Below, in pieces: positions 33,809 through 40,862 of a DNA stretch of 64,000 bases. The notes below the pieces were generated by a model. That model was given only the letters and a program-made list of their open reading frames with translations, ran no database searches and had not been told where the DNA came from. The position numbers and the translations under genes were made by a program. Origin of the DNA: Aerococcus sanguinicola (GTDB lineage Bacteria; Bacillota; Bacilli; Lactobacillales; Aerococcaceae); assembly GCF_008726925.1 (NCBI RefSeq), contig NZ_VYWO01000006.1, forward strand, positions 61,483 to 125,482, in the 5' to 3' direction. Numbering within the stretch: the first letter of the stretch is position 1; every line of letters begins with the position of its first letter.

Positions 33809-34945
33809 TTAAGGAATATCTTGCCCCGTTAAGACGCTACCAATCCATTGGTGAAGGATATCCACACTTGGCGCCATCACTTGGCCGGCTAAGGCATCTG
33901 CTAAGTAGCGTGAGAAATTACGGAATTGGCTATAGGCACGGCCGCCACCAATTAGCATCCCTAAGCGTCCAGATTCAATCACGTTTTCGATTGCAATCAC
34001 CCGAGCGGAAAGAATCTTAGCTAGAGCATCCTCATCCCCGTTGCGGGCTGCCAGTCCGGCCATTTGGCAAGCACTCACCCCTGCATTGGCATAGTTGTAA
34101 ATCCGAGAAATATGCCGCTTAATGGTATCAACTTCAGATAAGTGAGAGCCATCAGGGAAGGTCCGATCCGTCGCATGCATGATGGCTTCATTAGAGATTG
34201 CCACATTCAAACCAGAATACACGGCAGCTAGCCCTTCAATAAACAAAGGTGCTACTAAGGTTAGAATCTGTTCCATCCCAGAACCTTCTTCACCTGTTCG
34301 ATAATCGTCGCTTAGACGCACATTATCATAGTTCATTGGGCAGGACACGTTGGCTTTCAAACCAATACCATTCCAATAATCCATCTTGAAAGAAACCCCA
34401 TCTGCGTCAAGAGGCACAATAAAGTTATCGGTATCTGCTTTACCTTCACCGGTCTTAGCGATCACCATATAGTAAGAAGCATAGGTAGCTGAAGTGACCA
34501 TACTCTTACCACCATTGATCACCCAGTCTTCACCATCTTTTTGGGCACGCGTCTTGTCAGGGTAATAGAAATTAACCCCCGAACCCGATTCCGAATAGGC
34601 TAGGGCGAGAACTTTCCCTTCTTCTAATACTTCTTTGACAATTTTTTCCTTCATGCTATCCTTGGCCGCATTTAATACAATATTCAAGGCCACATTATGC
34701 ATCATGTAAGTCAAGCCAATCGTTGCCGACTCTGTCGAAAATGCTCGAATAATTTCAGCATGGTCATAGATATCGCCACCCCAGCCTCCAAGTTCTTCGG
34801 GGATGATAAGCTTCAAGTAGCCGGCTTCAATCAAGTGGTCATAGACCTGGCTTGGGAATTCTCTTTTGCCTTCAATTTCATCGGCGTATGGTGCAATATG
34901 TTCTTCTGCAAATGCGAGTGCTTTCTTGTAATAATCTGTCATCAT
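33809..34945 (-). CDS. acyl-CoA-dehydrogenase-like flavoprotein
   Basis: 378 residues with the full acyl-CoA dehydrogenase fold: N-terminal helical domain (PEELGGWGGDIYDHAEIIR), a middle beta domain with LAYSESGSGVNF in place of the usual TEPGAGSD flavin segment, and a C-terminal helical domain with LGMLIGGGRAYSQFRNFSRYL. The end reads ALAGQVMAPSVDILHQWIGS rather than the YEGT-type sequence with the catalytic Glu. Members of this fold also serve as flavin-dependent monooxygenases in organosulfur metabolism. First gene of the methyl-transfer cluster, downstream of a long leader. Confidence 0.8.
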   Translation of the reverse strand: MMTDYYKKALAFAEEHIAPYADEIEGKREFPSQVYDHLIEAGYLKLIIPEELGGWGGDIYDHAEIIRAFSTESATIGLTYMMHNVALNIVLNAAKDSMKEKIVKEVLEEGKVLALAYSESGSGVNFYYPDKTRAQKDGEDWVINGGKSMVTSATYASYYMVIAKTGEGKADTDNFIVPLDADGVSFKMDYWNGIGLKANVSCPMNYDNVRLSDDYRTGEEGSGMEQILTLVAPLFIEGLAAVYSGLNVAISNEAIMHATDRTFPDGSHLSEVDTIKRHISRIYNYANAGVSACQMAGLAARNGDEDALAKILSARVIAIENVIESGRLGMLIGGGRAYSQFRNFSRYLADALAGQVMAPSVDILHQWIGSVLTGQDIP

Positions 34946-35308
34946 TTTGCCTTCTTTCTATTCATCGATTTCTTACATCGTTTACAGTTAGAGAAGAAGA
35001 CTGAGTGGATTAGCTTGCTTGTCTGGACACGCCAAAAAAGCCCATCCTTGAGATGCGCCTGAGTGCCCTTGTCTCTTATTTAATTCTCCTGAGCTTTAGT
35101 CAATGGCTGACTATCCTCTGTCGCGCAGCGCTGTAGCTAGCCACTGGTTAAAACCCAGGAAAGCTTAAATAAGCCTTGCTTGAACCAAGCAATGACTTGA
35201 TACACTCAGCGCTTCAATTGTCCATCTTGTAATCGCATGTAAACTACCATCCTTCCAACTTTATGAGACATCTAAAATCCTCTGAATCCCCCCTTTATCC
35301 CTATTGTT
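34946..35308 (-). promoter_or_regulatory. structured leader with candidate attenuator (unclassified cis-RNA)
   Basis: About 360 nt of untranslated leader on the minus strand. A terminator-like hairpin GCGCATC (35052-35058) / GATGGGC (35040-35046) is followed by TTTTTT (35034-35039). Its 5' arm also lies in GCACTCAGGCGC (35055-35066), which can instead pair with GCGCTGAGTGT (35202-35212) far upstream. This gives a mutually exclusive antiterminator. Other local hairpins are TTGCTTG/CAAGCAA and CTGG/CCAG. I could not match it to the T-box, S-box, SMK or cobalamin consensus. Confidence 0.5.
34973..34986. promoter_or_regulatory. weak cre-like sequence before the flavoprotein gene
   Basis: TTACATCGTTTACA fits cre at 10 of 12 fixed positions, inside the leader about 28 nt upstream of the ATG. 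Weak. Confidence 0.3.
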
Positions 35309-35314
35309 AGCGCT

Positions 35315-35343
35315 ATTATAACACTCGTCACTCCTTTGTTCAA
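35315..35343 (-). promoter_or_regulatory. sigma-A promoter of the methyl-transfer cluster
   Basis: Minus strand: TTGAAC (35338-35343), a 17-bp spacer and a perfect TATAAT (35315-35320). It defines the start of the long leader. Confidence 0.7.
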
Positions 35344-35480
35344 TTTTACACAGGCTCCCAAAAAACAAAAGCTTATGATAGGAGCTTTCTTCACTCTAGC
35401 CCTTGCATAAAGCAAACAAATATTGTTCACATAATAAAAGCTCCCTGGCAGAAGGGAGCTTCTATCATGCATGGATTCAC

Positions 35481-36572
35481 TTAATCATCATCGTCGTCCC
35501 AGTCGTCGTCATCCCAATCGTCATCGTCCCAGTCGTCATCATCATAATAAGGCTGGGGGGCTGGCGCAGGTGCCCGGTAAGAAGGCGCTGGGGCAGGTTG
35601 AGGCGCGGGCCTCGATGGAGCCGGAGCCGCTGGTTGTTGGGGCTGGTTAGCAGGTTGCCTTGGACTCGCTTCTGGCTGAGAAGATGGAGCGGAATTGCCG
35701 GATTGGTCTTCCTTAGCGTCCGAGGCTTGCTTGGCCTCTTCTTCTTTCTTTTGCTTCTCTTCTTTCTTCTTTTCCTCCTCTTCCTTGCGTTTGGCTTCTT
35801 CCTCTTTTTGCCGCTGGTCTTCATTGACAACATGGACATAATCACCATGTCCCTTCAAGCGGTCTTTCTTCTCTTGGTCTGACAGGTCGCGGCTTTCTTC
35901 GCGGCTCCAAATATCCAAGTCATAGTGGTCAATCAGATAGTCAGCCAAGGACTTGCCCTGGTCTTTGGCAGCTTGGTACTCACTATTCTCACCTTGGAGG
36001 AAGATGACGTCCCCATCATAACCGGATGCTTCATAGTAGTCACGAATTTGTTGGCGCACTTTGTCAGCCTGGTCTTCGGCTAGGCCTGTACTGGCGACCA
36101 CCACATTCTGGTCATCCCCTAGACTTACTTCCTCTAGAATCGCCTTGATCTCTTCGTTTAGAGGCTGGCCGATATACTTGGCAGCGGCCTGGTCTTTACC
36201 CGAAGCATCTGCCAGGGATTGGATGGTCCCCTTGCTGTCTACTTCCACCTGGATACTTGGATTTCGGCCTAAACTGACGACTTCATCTTCCTGGTACCAG
36301 TTACTAGCTACTGTCGCCACGCCGACCACTAAGAGGGCCATGGCTGCCACTAGTACACCTGTTAACCAAGAGACTTGCTTGCGCTTACGCTTGGCCTTCA
36401 GCGGGACAGGCGCCGGCTTGGCTGCTTTTTGATAGCGGTCTTCCTCTGTAATATAGACCTGCTGGCCTACTGCCAGGCCATCTTTCAACCGGATACGGAG
36501 AACTTCCCCGGACCGTGACATGGCCAGGGCATAGTCGCTCCCCACTTCCAAAATAACAACTTCTTCAAACAT
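35481..36572 (-). CDS. rsgI: RsgI-type anti-sigma factor with acidic tail
   Basis: 363 residues from the ATG at 36572 (AGGGGGTGAG site; a GTG 9 nt upstream is possible). The cytoplasmic RsgI N-domain occupies residues 1-50 (FEEVVILEVGSDYALAMSRSG). A basic stretch KAKRKRKQ and one membrane helix (about 66-88) follow. The outer region starts LGRNPSIQVEVDSKG as in other RsgI proteins. It then runs into a Lys/Glu coiled coil (about 250-285), a Pro/Ala/Gln-rich segment, and an extreme C-terminal tail of repeated DDDDW units. It should hold SigI inactive at the membrane. It overlaps sigI by the stop/start region. Confidence 0.88.
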   Translation of the reverse strand: MFEEVVILEVGSDYALAMSRSGEVLRIRLKDGLAVGQQVYITEEDRYQKAAKPAPVPLKAKRKRKQVSWLTGVLVAAMALLVVGVATVASNWYQEDEVVSLGRNPSIQVEVDSKGTIQSLADASGKDQAAAKYIGQPLNEEIKAILEEVSLGDDQNVVVASTGLAEDQADKVRQQIRDYYEASGYDGDVIFLQGENSEYQAAKDQGKSLADYLIDHYDLDIWSREESRDLSDQEKKDRLKGHGDYVHVVNEDQRQKEEEAKRKEEEEKKKEEKQKKEEEAKQASDAKEDQSGNSAPSSQPEASPRQPANQPQQPAAPAPSRPAPQPAPAPSYRAPAPAPQPYYDDDDWDDDDWDDDDWDDDDD

Positions 36573-36577
36573 TCCGC

Positions 36578-37207
36578 TCACCCCCTAATCCAATCCAAGA
36601 TCGTGCGGTATTCCTTCACAAATACAACAATTACCGAAATAATAAAGGTCTTCGACCCCTTAATCACCTTCTCTGTCACATCAAAGGCCTGGCTCATCTT
36701 CCGAATGGGCAGGCGTTTCTTCGTGAAGAGGTGGTCGGTAATGCCCCGCCGCTTGCTGGAAGCTTCCGAAATATCAATGGCCCGTTCCCGCGTATCCTGG
36801 TGCTTGGGTGATTCGTCGGCTAATTTTTCTAAAGTAATTTCAAAATCAGCCAGGGCTTCCTTCCAAGCCTCGATCTCTAGCTTCATATCAGTTTGGGAGA
36901 CCGGGCGTTCATCCTCCGGGTCAAAGCCCAATTCCTGCAAGTCATCCAGGGAAACTTCGGCTTGGCCCTTGTTTTCTCCCTGAAGATGGGTCAACACCCG
37001 ACTCTTGATAACTAACTTGCAGAAAGCCAAAAAATGCCCCCGGTCTTCATCATAGCGGGAGATGGCCTCATCAAAAGCCATCAAGGCCACACTCAACGCA
37101 TCATCATTGCCTACTTCAACATAACGTCCTGTTAATTCAGATACCGTCTTAATAATAAAACCAAAATGTTCTTGAATGAGCGCATTTCGTTCCTCTCGCG
37201 TCTCCAT
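36578..37207 (-). CDS. sigI: RNA polymerase sigma factor SigI
   Basis: 209 residues from the ATG at 37207; a GTG lies one codon upstream. Sigma-70-family factor of the SigI group. The region 2 segment is DDALSVALMAFDEAISRYDEDRGHFLAFCKLVIKSRV, of which the start DDALSVALMAFDEAI is diagnostic. The divergent C-terminal region (LPIRKMSQAFDVTEKVIKGS) recognises the -35 element. It is co-transcribed with rsgI. Its own upstream region carries one of three identical boxes, suggesting autoregulation. Confidence 0.9.
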   Translation of the reverse strand: METREERNALIQEHFGFIIKTVSELTGRYVEVGNDDALSVALMAFDEAISRYDEDRGHFLAFCKLVIKSRVLTHLQGENKGQAEVSLDDLQELGFDPEDERPVSQTDMKLEIEAWKEALADFEITLEKLADESPKHQDTRERAIDISEASSKRRGITDHLFTKKRLPIRKMSQAFDVTEKVIKGSKTFIISVIVVFVKEYRTILDWIRG

Positions 37208-37251
37208 CACTTATCCCCTCATTCCTCCATAATCAGAGCCTCCGCCCTTAA

Positions 37252-37285
37252 GATAATATACAAATGCCCAAGAAAATTTAGGGCC
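37252..37285 (-). promoter_or_regulatory. putative SigI promoter of sigI (box 3)
   Basis: Minus strand: GGCCCTAAATTTT (37273-37285), 11 nt, then GTATATTATC (37252-37261). The box and spacing match the two plus-strand boxes before the CAP gene. It lies about 45 nt upstream of the sigI start. Confidence 0.65.
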
Positions 37286-37378
37286 TATTTTGTCCCACTA
37301 TAGCAAAAAACTTCCCAATAAGCGATTGATAAGGCATTCTGCCATCTTATTTTGAACACCACTATTTTTTTAAAAAAA

Positions 37379-37412
37379 GGCCCTAAATTTTTGACCTGCC
37401 TCGTATTATATA
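37379..37412 (+). promoter_or_regulatory. putative SigI promoter of the CAP gene (box 1)
   Basis: GGCCCTAAATTTT (37379-37391), 11 nt, then GTATTATATA (37403-37412). A-rich tract directly upstream. Confidence 0.65.
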
Positions 37413-37480
37413 GCAAGAAGGCCGAACTAAGTGCTCAATCCCGCTAAAAATCAAGTAAAAGAAAAATCTTTTTTAAAAAG

Positions 37481-37514
37481 GGCCCTAAATTTTGGGCCTA
37501 GCTTGTATTGTATA
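37481..37514 (+). promoter_or_regulatory. putative SigI promoter of the CAP gene (box 2)
   Basis: GGCCCTAAATTTT (37481-37493), 11 nt, then GTATTGTATA (37505-37514). It lies 102 bp downstream of box 1 and about 65 nt upstream of the gene start. Confidence 0.68.
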
Positions 37515-37578
37515 GCGAGAGGGCCAGAAGAAGCCTTCACACCAACTAAGAAATGAAACAAAGAAAGGAAATGATCAC

Positions 37579-38925
37579 ATGAAATTGGATAAAAAATTAC
37601 TTATTGCCTTAGGACTTATTGGAGCAGGGAGCCTGGGAGTCAGCGAAACCGTCCAAGCGGATGACTTCGATGATGATTTCGATGATTACGAAGCTTATGA
37701 AAGCGACGATGATTGGGACGATTACGACGCCTATGACGACGATGATGACGACTATGACGATGACTGGGACGATTACGACAGCTATGATGACGATTATGAC
37801 GACTACGATGATGACTGGGACGACGATGACGATGTTTATAGTGAAGCTTCTAACGCTTATGACGTCAATTTCGTCGCTTATGACAACGCTAGCGCTTCCG
37901 ATGACGTTTATGATGAGGATTGGGACGATGATGCCTATGCAGCTAATGACGAAAGCTACGCCATCCCTGCTGACTGGGAGGACGATGATTTCAACGACTT
38001 GGATGACGACCAAGACGACGATGACGACGATTTTGACGACTTGGACGACGATCAAGACGACGATGATGACGATTTCGACGACTTAGATGACGATCAGGAC
38101 GACGATGATGACGACGATTTCGACGACTTGGACGATGATCAAGACGATGATGACGACGATTTTGACGACTTGGATGACGATCAAGACGATAATGACGACG
38201 ATCAGGACGACGATGATGACGATTTTGACGACTTAGATGACGACCAAGACGATGATGACGACGATTTCGACGACTTGGACGACGATCAAGACGACCAATT
38301 GAAGTCTAGTCGCCCTATTCCCGTTGAAAAGCCGATCGCTCTTCCAAGCGACCAAACAGTAGATCCCACTCAATTAAAGGCCAAGGAATCCTTGATTCCA
38401 ACTGCTGAAGCTGCAAGCCAAAAAACAGACGCCAAGCGTCCAGAAGCCAAGCAAGAACAGCCAGGCAAGCCAAGTGCTGATGGGGTTACCCTAGCTAACC
38501 AAAGCACCACATCTTTAAGCCAGGCGATCAGCAAGCATTTCCATGACTTGGTCAACCAGGAACGGGCTCAACAAGGTCTCGCCCCTCTAGCTTACCAGGA
38601 TAGTTATCAATTAGCGGCCGATACCCGGACCCAAGAGATTATTGATAGCTTCTCCCACACCCGTCCAAATGGCCAAGCCTTCTATACGGCCAATGGTTTT
38701 GAAGCGACTGGTGGCTATGTCGGCGAGAATATCCAACAGACTTATGCCAGCCCAGGCACTTCACCCGAAGCCATTGCCCAAGAACTCTTTAACAATTGGA
38801 AGAACAGCCCCGGCCACTATGCTAATATGATCGATGCGAATTACAAGGGCCAGTCACTCGGCTTAGAATTCATTGATAATGGGGACCATACCCTCATCTA
38901 TTCTGCACAAATTCTCGGCCAATAA
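37579..38925 (+). CDS. secreted Asp-rich repeat protein with CAP (SCP) domain
   Basis: 448 residues. A signal peptide (about 1-28) is followed by an extraordinary acidic region (about 29-240). Its first half is DWDDYD/DDYDDDW-like, and its second half consists of 14-residue units of the type DFDDLDDDQDDDDD, about seven copies, encoded by 42-bp repeats. After a Lys/Gln/Pro linker comes a C-terminal CAP domain (about 320-448): LVNQERAQQGLAPLAYQ, SHTRPNGQAFYTA, GENIQQTY, and FNNWKNSPGHYANMI. CAP domains of bacteria are extracellular and of mostly unknown role. Two SigI-type boxes lie upstream. The acidic region likely binds cations such as calcium (inference). Confidence 0.87.
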   Translation: MKLDKKLLIALGLIGAGSLGVSETVQADDFDDDFDDYEAYESDDDWDDYDAYDDDDDDYDDDWDDYDSYDDDYDDYDDDWDDDDDVYSEASNAYDVNFVAYDNASASDDVYDEDWDDDAYAANDESYAIPADWEDDDFNDLDDDQDDDDDDFDDLDDDQDDDDDDFDDLDDDQDDDDDDDFDDLDDDQDDDDDDFDDLDDDQDDNDDDQDDDDDDFDDLDDDQDDDDDDFDDLDDDQDDQLKSSRPIPVEKPIALPSDQTVDPTQLKAKESLIPTAEAASQKTDAKRPEAKQEQPGKPSADGVTLANQSTTSLSQAISKHFHDLVNQERAQQGLAPLAYQDSYQLAADTRTQEIIDSFSHTRPNGQAFYTANGFEATGGYVGENIQQTYASPGTSPEAIAQELFNNWKNSPGHYANMIDANYKGQSLGLEFIDNGDHTLIYSAQILGQ

Positions 38926-39000
38926 TCCTTAGCGGCTGCTTTCTGGCGGGCTTTCATTTATAATAAGGCTAAGACTAGCGATAAAGGGAGGCCAGCGAGT

Positions 39001-39810
39001 GTGACTCAAACTAATCAGAAGAGCCAGGCTGCTAAGATTGACAAGGTAAAAAAACGAGCGCTAGAAGCCATGCGCCAGCCTTTTCATCAGAAGTCAGCCG
39101 AAGAAATTAAAGTGGAGATGCGACGCCAAGCCCACTATGGACTAGAAGTCTATGTCAGCCAATGGGGCGACACCCTGTCCCAACTGGCCCTGGCTTCTGG
39201 CCGGGATGTCGTCGACCTCGTCCACGATAATAACCTATCCTACCAAGACCGTCTGGACACAGCCAGCCTGGTTAAGGGGATTTTGGATGACCTGTCTGAT
39301 GACAAGCCATCGGCCAAAAGCCAGGCTAGCGAGGGAGACCAGGTGGAGGCGAACGACCAAACTAAGTCTGACCCTAAACAAGAGACAGGTCTCCCAAGTA
39401 TCCGCCTGAGCCCAGAACCAGCCCAGGGCATCGCGCCTGGTAGAAATGAGGACAAGACAAGCATGTTAACTCCATTATTCGACTTAATTAACCAAGAGCG
39501 GCAACGTTTAGGCCTCCATACCTTAAAAGAAACAAATGACCAGGGCGGCTTTATCCGGGCCCTGAATGACCAAGCCCTCCTCTACAGCTATCAAAATGCT
39601 GACCAAGACTTACTGACAGAAATCAAGCTTCAACTAGCGGATGGGGAAAGGGAGGATGACCAAATGGCAGAATCAGCCTGGTCTACCCTCAAAGACCAGC
39701 CCCTACTCTACCAACAAGTTACCCAAGCCCTCTACCGCAGCCACTATGCCAGCCTCCAAGCTAACCGCGATGGCTACGAACTGGTCTATGGCTTAAAAAC
39801 ATCTGAATAA
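39001..39810 (+). CDS. LysM-like protein with partial CAP-type end
   Basis: 269 residues starting at GTG (GGGAGG site). No signal peptide. Residues 45-95 resemble a LysM module (EVYVSQWGDTLSQLALASG, then DLVHDNNLS). A hydrophilic linker follows, and the C-terminal part opens with LFDLINQERQRLGLH, the first helix of a CAP domain. The later CAP motifs are not recognisable, so that domain is degenerate. It lies 75 nt after the secreted CAP gene, in the same direction, and may be co-transcribed under SigI. Role unknown. Confidence 0.65.
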   Translation: MTQTNQKSQAAKIDKVKKRALEAMRQPFHQKSAEEIKVEMRRQAHYGLEVYVSQWGDTLSQLALASGRDVVDLVHDNNLSYQDRLDTASLVKGILDDLSDDKPSAKSQASEGDQVEANDQTKSDPKQETGLPSIRLSPEPAQGIAPGRNEDKTSMLTPLFDLINQERQRLGLHTLKETNDQGGFIRALNDQALLYSYQNADQDLLTEIKLQLADGEREDDQMAESAWSTLKDQPLLYQQVTQALYRSHYASLQANRDGYELVYGLKTSE

Positions 39811-39819
39811 AAAGGAAAG

Positions 39820-39852
39820 CACAGCTGATCGAAAGTTCAGCTGTGTTTTTTT
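39820..39852 (+). terminator. intrinsic terminator
   Basis: CACAGCTGA pairs with TTCAGCTGTG, followed by an 8-T run. Confidence 0.9.
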
Positions 39853-39891
39853 GTTGAGATTGATCGAAGAGGTCTAGATTCATGTGTGTTG

Positions 39892-40110
39892 GAGATTGGT
39901 GGACGGCAGCAACTTGCGGATGGAGAGGGTGCTTTGCAAGTTGCAGGATATCAACTTGCAAACAGACCGGAGATTCACAAGTAGCTCAACGCCAACTCGC
40001 AAAGGAACCGGGAATTCGCAAGTTACGCATGGCCAAATCGCAAAGAAGGCCTCCATTCGCAAGTTAACTCGAAGCTACTTGCTAACGAAGGCTTCCTCTG
40101 CAAGTTCACT
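39892..40110. repeat. degenerate ~41-bp tandem repeat array
   Basis: About five units of 40-42 bp, each opening with a TTCGCAAGTT-like word and ending in GAACCGGGA- or GAAGGCCTCC-like sequence. Unit starts are near 39933, 39974, 40014, 40055 and 40097, with a partial unit before. Intergenic, between two terminators; no gene seen. Confidence 0.7.
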
Positions 40111-40173
40111 AATCACCGCTTAAATTCAATAGCGAAACGTCTGCTCACTAGCATCATCCCCAAATTTAAAATA

Positions 40174-40204
40174 AAAACCACCTGCCTCTTTCGCAGGTGG
40201 TTTT
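40174..40204. terminator. terminator of the V-ATPase operon
   Basis: AAAACCACCTGC pairs with GCAGGTGGTTTT. On the minus strand it is followed by a T-rich run, just after the ntpD stop. Confidence 0.88.
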
Positions 40205-40211
40205 AACATGA

Positions 40212-40856
40212 CTAGGCCTTCTCGCCCATATCTTTAACTTTGATCATCCGGGTCTTGGTTGACCGTTCGTCTTCTTCGAGCTTGGCTTCGATGTAGTCGA
40301 TGGTTTCCTGGGTGTCAGGAATCATCCGGTACTCGAGGGCGTTTACCCGACGACGGGTACTTTCGATTTCATCTGCCATGAGCTGGCAGGTTTTTTCGAT
40401 TTCACTGAGTTCGAGTAGGCGCGGCATCACTTGAGTCATGGTTTCAATAGCTTCGTCCAATTCGCTTGAGGTATTCAAGTAACCATAGGCAAATTTTTCA
40501 TTTTCACTTTCTTGCTCTTCGGAATAGTGGAACTGCATCTTAGGGACGTCAACGCTCATGATGTTTTCCTTGTGCATTTCCAAAGAGACTTCTTTGGTTG
40601 GAATTGCGACGAGTTCATCGATGAAGGCTTGGTTCATCAATGACGACGCAAGGACAAAATTTTGAAGGGCGCCGGAGAGTTGGGCTTCAACTTCCTCGCG
40701 CAATTCGTTATTTTGGCGGATTAAATCGATAAATTGACGCATAAGTTCGTCTTGCTTATCTTTGAGTAATTTATGTCCGCGTGTCGCTACGTCTAAACTT
40801 TTCTTCAGGTTGCGCAATTCCATCCGCGTCGGTTTGACATTTAACGCGTTGGCCAT
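40212..40856 (-). CDS. ntpD: V-type ATPase subunit D
   Basis: 214 residues. Central rotor stalk subunit of the V1 sector. Almost wholly helical: an N-terminal coiled coil ([21 protein letters not shown] gives the family start; see residues 8-25) and a C-terminal coiled coil with [17 protein letters not shown]. Length matches the E. hirae protein. Last gene of the operon; no ntpH or ntpJ equivalent follows. Confidence 0.93.
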   Translation of the reverse strand: MANALNVKPTRMELRNLKKSLDVATRGHKLLKDKQDELMRQFIDLIRQNNELREEVEAQLSGALQNFVLASSLMNQAFIDELVAIPTKEVSLEMHKENIMSVDVPKMQFHYSEEQESENEKFAYGYLNTSSELDEAIETMTQVMPRLLELSEIEKTCQLMADEIESTRRRVNALEYRMIPDTQETIDYIEAKLEEDERSTKTRMIKVKDMGEKA

Positions 40857-40862
40857 TTAGCA

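Noticed and set aside
34946..35308. T-box or SAM riboswitch before the methyl-transfer cluster
   Set aside because: I looked for the T-box sequence, the S-box core and the SMK core. GGATGGTAGTTTACATGCG is only vaguely T-box-like and is far from the terminator, so I left the leader unclassified.
35403..35882. Plus-strand frame of 159 codons opposite the rsgI tail
   Set aside because: Its composition (Val/Ile then Arg/Trp then Leu/Phe) mirrors the Asp, Pro/Ala and Lys/Glu blocks of rsgI on the other strand.
37609..38055. Minus-strand frame rich in Val/Ile opposite the Asp-rich gene
   Set aside because: Antisense of GAY codons always gives RTC (Val/Ile); it is a codon artefact of the Asp repeats.
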